A stretch of 64,000 nucleotides of DNA, from assembly GCA_039720395.1 (NCBI GenBank), contig CM077826.1, positions 39,560,587 through 39,624,586 on the forward strand. The letters are read 5' to 3'. This DNA comes from Liquidambar formosana. Taxonomy: Eukaryota > Streptophyta > Magnoliopsida > Saxifragales > Altingiaceae. This document shows, in pieces, positions 57,520-64,000 of the stretch (positions are counted from its first letter, which is position 1; every line of letters starts with the position of its first letter). The notes beneath the pieces are model-generated. The model searched no databases. It was not told the origin of the DNA and worked only from the letters and a program-made list of their open reading frames with translations. The position numbers were made by a program, and so were the translations under genes.

Positions 57520-57705
57520 ATCTAGGATGACGGTGAGTTGAGGTGAGGATGCACTGATATAATTTATATTACCTCCGATATTGAGGTTGTATCATTTGCA
57601 TTAGTGAGTTACATGGTACATTAAGCCAATGCAATGGATATAACCCCTAATACATAGTGCTGATATAACTTATATGCGTACATGTTGACATGACCAAGAT
57701 TGTCT
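57520..57705. mobile_element. (TA)n-associated fold-back MITE, copy 6
   Basis: TAGGATGACGGTGAGTTGAGG, CACTGATATAATTTATATTAC, then CATTAGTGAGTTACATGG and AGTGCTGATATAACTTATAT. More diverged than copies 3-5. Confidence 0.7.
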
Positions 57706-58629
57706 ATCTATATCTATTTATCTATATCGATACTACTCATAAAAGTCTCTTAACCATAAATTTTCTTTTATTGTCAATGATAACCTAATTTAGAATTATA
57801 TACACATGTTTACCTTTGTTTCGGGATAACCTACCGTATTAGTATTCTCTATCTTTAATCAAACAATAGAATACTAAAATAAATAATATTGACACACGCA
57901 TTCTCTATTTTATTTTATTTTATTTATCGAAGCATTGAAATTCTTCTTATTTATCTGAAGTTCAACTCTTATCTTAGTCTTATAGATTTCTAATAATAAC
58001 AAAAATAGATACATACATGTTCACGTCACAAGAACAGGAGAAGGGATTTAAAATAAGCGATTGGTCTGCGAACTTTCATCTAGAGCTTAACAGGAGAAGC
58101 TAATGGAGATTGTCTCCTCTGTTTTTAAAAGGAAGCTCAACATCCTTATAAGTTTAATCCTCATTTCAAAGGTGCAAAAACTTTCGCTTTTTGAGGAAAA
58201 TTCACCTTTGAACTATAAAACGAAAGACAATAAATTAACAAACAGAGGAGAGAGTAGTAGACTAGAAGTCTAGAACTATCATGATCACAGATCACTCATC
58301 AAAGCCATATATAAAATATGTTTATATATACATATGCATATATATTCAAATTGTGGGAGAGAGTAGTAGACAATAAGTTACTCATAGGAGACAATGAATC
58401 GGTTGGTTGCTTTTCAAAGAAATATATAAATATTTTTAATTTTAAAAACCTGTAAGTATAAAATGAAATAATCTTGTGTGTGTGTGTGTAAGCTAATTAA
58501 TATCCAAAATCCTTTTTACCACAATTGCTATGTTTATTTCACATGCATAATCCCTGTATAAAGCAATTACTTCTTCATCACATATAACTAGTTAATTAAG
58601 TTCAAGTGCAACAACTAGTATAATAAAAT

Positions 58630-59390
58630 TGAGATAGTATGTACCCACACCTAGCACAAAGGAAGCTCTACTTCTTCTTGATACATAGATGGAAAGGCCT
58701 GAGTAATAAAAATATCAGGTGTGGATTGTCCCGGATAGTTTGTAAGGGATCGCATGGTTAGGATATGTGCATGGCAAACATACGTGTGCACATAAAAATT
58801 ACACATGGCTCTCAACTACACGATCTGTTTTGGATGGTCCAAACAATCCGCACTTGATCATCTCTCCTGATAAAAGGTAGGTTGGATTGATGGTGATTTT
58901 AGCTTCACAAGGAGAATCATTGTCCAAAAGGGGTGGCTATTGCCACAACAAAAATTCCTTTGTACTCTCCACTTATTTTAGATTTCTTAAGGTTTTATTA
59001 AAAATATAAAAGGTTTTTATGAAAATTAACCACATTGTCCATTAGAAAATACTATTCTAAACAACTTTGTAGAAAAAAGTTTTTCCAAAATCTGTTGCAT
59101 AAGTGGACTTTTTGCCCATTTTTCATGAAATATTTTGTAAAGTTAAAACAGAGACGGTAAATGGCCAAAAAATCCATTTAAACAAAAGATTTTGAAAAAG
59201 CTTTTTTCTACAAAGTTATTCAAAATGATGTTTTTAAAATGGACAACATAACTAGTTTTTATAAAAGCTTTTTATATTTTTTATAAAATCTTGAAAAGTG
59301 TAAAATAAGTGGGGCTGTAAATAAATTTTTGTGATGATAATAACCGGCCTCTTGTCAAATTGGCATCAATATAAAAGGAAGGTGGTTTCC
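58630..59390. repeat. Duplicated block copy B, part 1
   Basis: Counterpart of 925-1738 in the same orientation (GCATGGCAAACATACGTG, TTAGCTTCACAAGGAGAATC, ATCAATATAAAAGGAA). 57720-58620, to its left, is AT-rich without recognised content. Confidence 0.75.
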
Positions 59391-59399
59391 TAATGGCAT

Positions 59400-60635
59400 A
59401 TACTGTTATTAGTTGTTGCACATGGGCAACGCACGTGAATACTTCTAAATAATAACCAAAATTAACTCTACATAAGGCTAAAGAATTGGTTTCATAGGAG
59501 ATCAGGACTACCAATGCCTCAAAATTAACATCAACTACCGCAATGGGAAATTTTTTTTTTGTCGATAACCTAAAATTTCTATTGTTGGAGACATGTCATG
59601 TAACATATCTTATTCTTCCATAACGCACAGAGAGGAATTCAATACATGCTTTGATTAAATTTAATTAGCTTGAGCAAAAAACCTAATCTGGGGTAAGATT
59701 AAGTTGTTAGATCCCTTCTTGGTAAATTTGTGACTTGAACATCCATGAAAAAATAGAAGTAAAGATGACGTTAACAACATAATCACAAAAAATATGGCAC
59801 GAATAGAAAATAAAATCAACAGCATGCCAATGAGCATGAATGAAAAATGAAAGGAAAAACAAAGAAAGAAAGACTATCAAAATGTTTGACTGGTATGAAG
59901 CTTAAATCGTTATTTTCATAAACTCAACTCAACAAAGTAACAATCCTAGCTAACTACATAGGGTCGCTATATTAATCTTTTACATCATTCAGTTCTATCA
60001 AAGGCATTATACCGTTAATTTTCACACACATTCTGGCAAAAATTGAAATCGAAACCAATAGAAATGACACCCGGTGATTTCAGACACCAATTTGCAGCCA
60101 AATAATAATCAATTCGTTGAACTTCATCCAGTTTAACTATGATTAACACCATAATTGATCTTTTGCTATTCCACCTATTGAACAACATAGACATTAACAA
60201 TATCAAACCATTGAACAAGGAATGCCCAATAGTCTGAACAGAGGAAAAAAGAAGTAAATCATAATCAATGGATTTGTTTTAAAAATCCCTAATGGCGAAA
60301 AACCCCTACCTGATATATAATATATTTTAACCCCAAAAAAAAATGCAAAAAAAAAAAAAAAAAAAAGAGGAGACATAATTGATGAAGACCATGGAATTCT
60401 GACAGAGTGAAACCCATGGTGTCTTCGCCACAAAATAGGAACCCCTAGGCAAGGGTTTGCAGTGGTGGTAAGAGCAAACCCTAAAACCCTAGATTTCAAG
60501 AGAGAAAAGATTATGGGGGCGCTATTAATAGCAAGAAAAAAAAAGATTCATATAACCGCTTATTGCTGGTGGGGATGATGGCCGGCAAAAAACGGAGGTG
60601 GCAAGGGAGAAGGGAGATAGAAGATAGTGAAGGTT
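59400..60635. other. Unassigned sequence in copy B
   Basis: No counterpart in copy A. The minus strand at 60500-60200 begins with leader-like sequence (AAACCCTAGGGTTTTAGGG) and a 98-codon frame of no recognised family. It could be a first exon or chance. I see no gene I can support. Confidence 0.4.
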
Positions 60636-60639
60636 AGTG

Positions 60640-60905
60640 TTGGGTGAACGGATTCAGTGTTGAGGCGTACGAACTCAACATCATGCGGAGATAATATCGG
60701 CCGTTGGATGGGATTTTGGACGGTCGAGATTAAAAGACAAAAATTTACTATTGAAATGATCAAAATAACTTTAATGGCAACTTTTTTGATCTTTTAATTT
60801 TAGCTGTCCAAAACCCTATCCAATGGTCGAAGTGAGCTCGGCACGATGTTAAATTTTTTAACCTTAGCACTGTATCCAAACTCTTGGGGTTGTCCAGAGA
60901 GAAAA
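60640..60905. mobile_element. Fold-back MITE
   Basis: Large imperfect palindrome: GGATTCAGTGTTGAGG...AACATCATGCGGAG, GGCCGTTGGATGGGATTTTG on the left against CCTTAGCACTGTATCC, CAAAACCCTATCCAATGG on the right, centred near 60765. TSD not identified. Confidence 0.65.
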
Positions 60906-61756
60906 AGCGAGTCCAGATTGTCTGGCCCGGGAACGTGTCCTCGCTTAGTGGCACCGCAATTAAATGATGCCATTTGGCAATCTATCTTCAAAAACTTATG
61001 GCCATCTCACAGCGTCAATTTCCAGTTTGAGCTTGTTTTGAAAAGAAAAATAAAAGAGAGAATTAGCGAGCTCTCACTCGTCTTCTTTGACGAGGTTCAA
61101 CGCCATTGACAAACACTAATACACTATTCATTTGGTTTCGTCTCTTCAACCTCCATACTATCTCTAAGCTAAGCCTATTATCTTTTCAACAGCCCCACCA
61201 AAATCAACCTCATCACCAAATATGAACAAACAACAAAATCCAAAATTGAATTCATAATCGTTTTGGAAGCAAACCAAAATTTCCTCAACCCTCTATTTAG
61301 CTGTTGAGAAAACTGAGAAAAGTAAATGAAACTAAAATTTTGGAATTTTACACTGCTTTTGGGGATCAATAGTAACAATAGGAAATCAAAACATTGTGAT
61401 ATCATATGACATATAGAAAGAGAGAGAGAAAAGAATCAGGGACTCAGACGAGAGTTGAGTGACTCGTGTGGAATCAGCATAAGAATCACATTTCTTCAAT
61501 CTAGACACCAATCCGTGTCTGACTCAGTAAAAGGAACCCCTAGCCTCACGTTTTTCTTTTCTGTTTTTTTCTTTTTTGTTTGTTTGTTTGTTTGTTAAGT
61601 GTTAACCGTTGACGAGGTTTTGTAGGAGGAAAAATAGATAATATTGTGTTTGGGATTTTGAGTGAGGGTAATTTAGTGAATTAAAAGTTAAGGTCATTTA
61701 TCTTCTCACGTCTTTAGCCTAAAAATCCCACCGAATCATCAAACCTTTATCCAAAT

Positions 61757-61938
61757 CTGGCGGTCGCGGTCCGTTGCTCTTGCATCCTAACCCGCCCAAA
61801 CTCCGTCGGGATGTCCCGGCGACCTCGGCCGTCCGATCAATCTTCCGGCAATGTTCATTTGTTCGGTCAGTACTCTCCGTCCATTGATGATTCTTTCTTG
61901 TCCAATCAATATTCAAGCACACTTTTGTTCTCTTCGTT
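61757..61938 (+). pseudogene. FLU: FLU-like first exon without ATG (copy B)
   Basis: Translation in the frame of copy A gives AVAVRCSCILTRPNSVGMSR, then SDQSSGNVHLFGQYSPSIDD and STLLFSS: about 80% identical to copy A with the frame kept throughout. The ATG is lost by a two-base deletion (copy A AATCAATGGCG, here AATCTGGCG). The donor GTACAC is kept and merges into a (CA)n tract. No other FLU exon follows. Selection on the frame may have lasted beyond the duplication, but the exon is dead now. Confidence 0.5.
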
Positions 61939-61940
61939 GT

Positions 61941-61971
<31 letters not shown>

Positions 61972-62324
61972 GATAGATATATAATTTGAAGGAATTCTCA
62001 GTTGTCTTCGGATTCTTTCTGTTTCAAACGCTTGGTAATTGAAATTCATTTTTCTACATTTTCCTTAAAATTTCAGCATTTTCATTTTTGACTCTAATAC
62101 TCTGTTTGGTTGCTAAGAAAGTTGGGTAGAAAATGAAAATGAAAATGAAATTGCAGTCGTGGATCTGCTGTTTATAGCTTTAAAACTTCAGTCAGGCATC
62201 TATAATCGACGTAGTGGCGTGCATATTTTTGTACTCCGTATTACATTTTGGAAAATTTTCAGTTAAATGACTGTACAAGGCATAGTGGCGTGTTATAAAC
62301 ATTGTGTAACTGTGTATATAGGAT

Positions 62325-62450
62325 AGGATGACAATCAAGTGAGCACATGCTCATATAATTCAGCCTCGCATTAATGATTGTAGCTCTTGTATTAATGGGT
62401 TATAGGGTATATATGTCATATATGTATACACGTCCTGATCTTAATAGGGA
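62325..62450. mobile_element. (TA)n-associated fold-back MITE, copy 7
   Basis: Degenerate member in the same place as copy 1 of block A (GAGCACATGCTCATATAAT, TTGTATTAATGGGTTATAGGG, GGGATCCTCATATAAG), inherited through the duplication. Confidence 0.55.
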
Positions 62451-62703
62451 TCCTCATATAAGATGCATACGGAATTTTAATTTCAGTTCTTTATTTTTTT
62501 AACTTACATTTAAAATATATATAAATTACCATGCGTTAATGTGCTTGTTGCCACATCATTAGGGGAATAAATTAAGCAAGATAATTAGAGAGGAATAGCA
62601 CCACTTATATTTTTAATCTAATGGCTCAAAATCCAGATACCCAATAATCGATTTTTTGAGTTAATGATATTGAAATTAAAAATATATATATGTATATCTT
62701 ATA

Positions 62704-62930
62704 CTCCTTCTATCCCACTTTGATAATAATCTCCATTTTGGGAAAAAGTCAAAACAAATAATTGTTTACTTTCCAAATTGCACCTTTCTATAGTAAAAAT
62801 TACAATTATTCAAATCATAACATAGTCAAATAAGAGGGTAAAATTGGAAAATAAGTGACCTGACAAGTCATTAAATATATCATCTTACGCGTTGAGTCAA
62901 AGTGGCTCAAACAATTTGGGATGGAGGGAG
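62704..62930. mobile_element. Stowaway MITE with empty site in the window
   Basis: TA TSD (62702-62703, 62931-62932); ends CTCCTTCTATCCCACTTTGA and the complement of CTCCCTCCATCCCAAATTG; 227 bp. The homologous position in copy A (5014-5015) reads CTTATATCAAAATC with one TA and no insertion, so this insertion came after the duplication. Confidence 0.95.
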
Positions 62931-63564
62931 TATCAAAATCATTGATAAGATTGGGACCTCATATATGATGCTAAGGGAAGGCCTTTTCTTGCTCGTCAGC
63001 TCACGACCTAGAGGAAGGAAAGCGCTATAACCAAGGACTTTGGTACTCACTCCAGCGACGAGAGCCGAGCTGGAAGATAATTCCGAGTTTGATGAGTGTA
63101 ACGGAGACAAGCCCATTGTCTAATTGTATATTTTATTTTTTATTTTTTATTTTTGAAAGTAATATCAGTATATTGACCTAGGGTTATCCCTTCAAATGAA
63201 TTTACTTCATGTATTTGGCTTGATGCTTTAACTGATCTTGTTATGAGTACTCATGGAATGATGGAAGTGACTTCTGATCAGCTCAATTGTGGACATGGCT
63301 TTAATCCTACTTTCTAATAATCATAGAAAAAACATTCGTGCATTATAAGTATTTTGTTTATGTTTTTCTTTTATTCATTTTGTAACTACTATTGATTGGT
63401 GTTTTTGTTTTATATATATGGGACGTTAACCATGAAGTGTAAATACGTTCCCAGGTTCCAGCAGCCCCCTTGGCCGATAACCACACTTCATAACCTAACC
63501 AACTGCATCCCTCCTTGCCACGCGCTGGCATGCAACATTATCCTGAAGATCAACCAATCTATAA

Positions 63565-64000
63565 TTAGTCGCAGCCATATCGGTGTATCGCTGCCATTCG
63601 ATACAAATTCTGGTTCATTTATCTTTTCAGCTTTTTATCTCCCATATTATCTCCAATATCTTGATAATATCGATATTATTGTTAATATCCAAAAAAATCG
63701 AGAAGATACTGACGATAATGGCCATATATCGAATAATATTGATCAATAGTTTCGATGCTCAGTTTTTTTTGCTTCTTTTCCCTGATATACAAAGTTGTTT
63801 GGCTCCATATGCATTTGCTTTTCGCAGCTTTAAGTCCCTTGTAATCATGGACTTCAATATCTACAATATCTTCGATATATCCACAATATATCCGTATATC
63901 TATACCCATCGATACGCTATCTAACTGACATATATTTTTCGCAAAATATCTTTACGATATTATCGATATTTTTAATATTATTGATAAAATCTGGATATAT
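63565..64000. mobile_element. Ends of the TATCGATA hAT family, cut by the window edge
   Basis: At 63847 CATGGACTTCAATATC matches the TIR of the 13532 and 29897 elements (CATGGACTAAAATATC type) and is followed by the same ATATCGATATATCC-rich subterminal DNA. 63565-63750 has similar words in another arrangement, probably another member. The far end and the TSD lie outside the window. Confidence 0.65.

Larger units (their letters stand above)
61690..63520 (+). repeat. Duplicated block copy B, part 2
   Basis: Colinear with 3600-5105 and then 14990-15560. Here the two parts are contiguous around 63035, so copy B keeps the order before the 9.9 kb was added in copy A (or lost it). It contains MITE copy 62325-62450 and the Stowaway at 62704. 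Confidence 0.85.

Noticed and set aside
57330..57530. Phe-rich 66-residue frame
   Set aside because: Made of a T-rich run with single G interruptions.
59400..59460. Helitron 3' end from the motif GGCAACGCACGTG
   Set aside because: The hairpin-like word is there, but no CTRR end or matching 5' terminus was found.
60203..60499. Host gene first exon on the minus strand
   Set aside because: The frame is low complexity in part (poly-Phe) and shows no known domain; the leader-like AAACCCTA words are not enough.
1..64000. CRISPR arrays, rRNA genes, bacterial operons
   Set aside because: No regularly spaced repeat-spacer units, no rRNA segments and no ribosome-binding-site layout; introns and plant TEs show a nuclear plant sequence.

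Overview
The window is repeat-dense nuclear DNA of a flowering plant, and I found no intact host gene in it. The evidence is AT-rich sequence, spliced pseudogene exons with GT/AG borders, and plant gene families (FLU-type TPR, OSCA/CSC1 channel, CC-NLR, galactinol synthase). The mobile elements are typical of angiosperms: Ty3/gypsy, TRIM, hAT, Mutator, Helitron, Stowaway and tRNA-derived SINEs. Nesting suggests a large genome, probably a woody dicot or magnoliid, but I cannot name the lineage.

Layout. 1-15.6 kb: an old duplicated block (copy A) with a FLU-like first exon, cut up by a Mutator-like element carrying a broken zinc-ribbon gene piece, an LTR split by another repeat, and two non-autonomous hAT elements with 8-bp target duplications (TSDs). 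15.6-26.2 kb: palindrome P1, two head-to-head halves of a Ty3/gypsy pol, each joined at the same point of reverse transcriptase to an antisense, intron-free OSCA/CSC1 channel fragment. P1 is swollen by a solo-LTR-in-solo-LTR nest, two TRIMs and a hAT MITE. 26.2-27.6 kb: a hairpin and a SINE. 27.6-37.7 kb: palindrome P2 of the same chimera, with a 5.6-kb hAT transposon of the autonomous type in its right arm.

37.7-47.6 kb: a CC-NLR fragment fused to FLU intron 2/exon 3, then a second FLU pseudogene with exons 2-4, then a Helitron that captured galactinol synthase exon 1 and carries an RPA-like pseudogene. 48.0-51.8 kb: a Mutator-like element (9-bp TSD) with a Tip100-type hAT inside it. 52-58 kb: a Stowaway MITE, a TIR element with internal repeats, a short Helitron and a cluster of fold-back MITEs in (TA)n tracts. 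58.6-63.5 kb: copy B of the duplicated block, which supplies an empty site for one MITE in each direction. The last 0.4 kb carries ends of the same hAT family as the 5.6-kb element.

No genes act together in a host pathway here. The working logic is among elements: a decayed hAT and small relatives with the same ends, three gene-capturing elements (gypsy/OSCA, Helitron/GolS, Mutator-like/zinc ribbon), and long inverted repeats that could yield double-stranded RNA against OSCA genes. All coding pieces carry stops or frameshifts. Family names come from recognising motifs by eye, with no database search.
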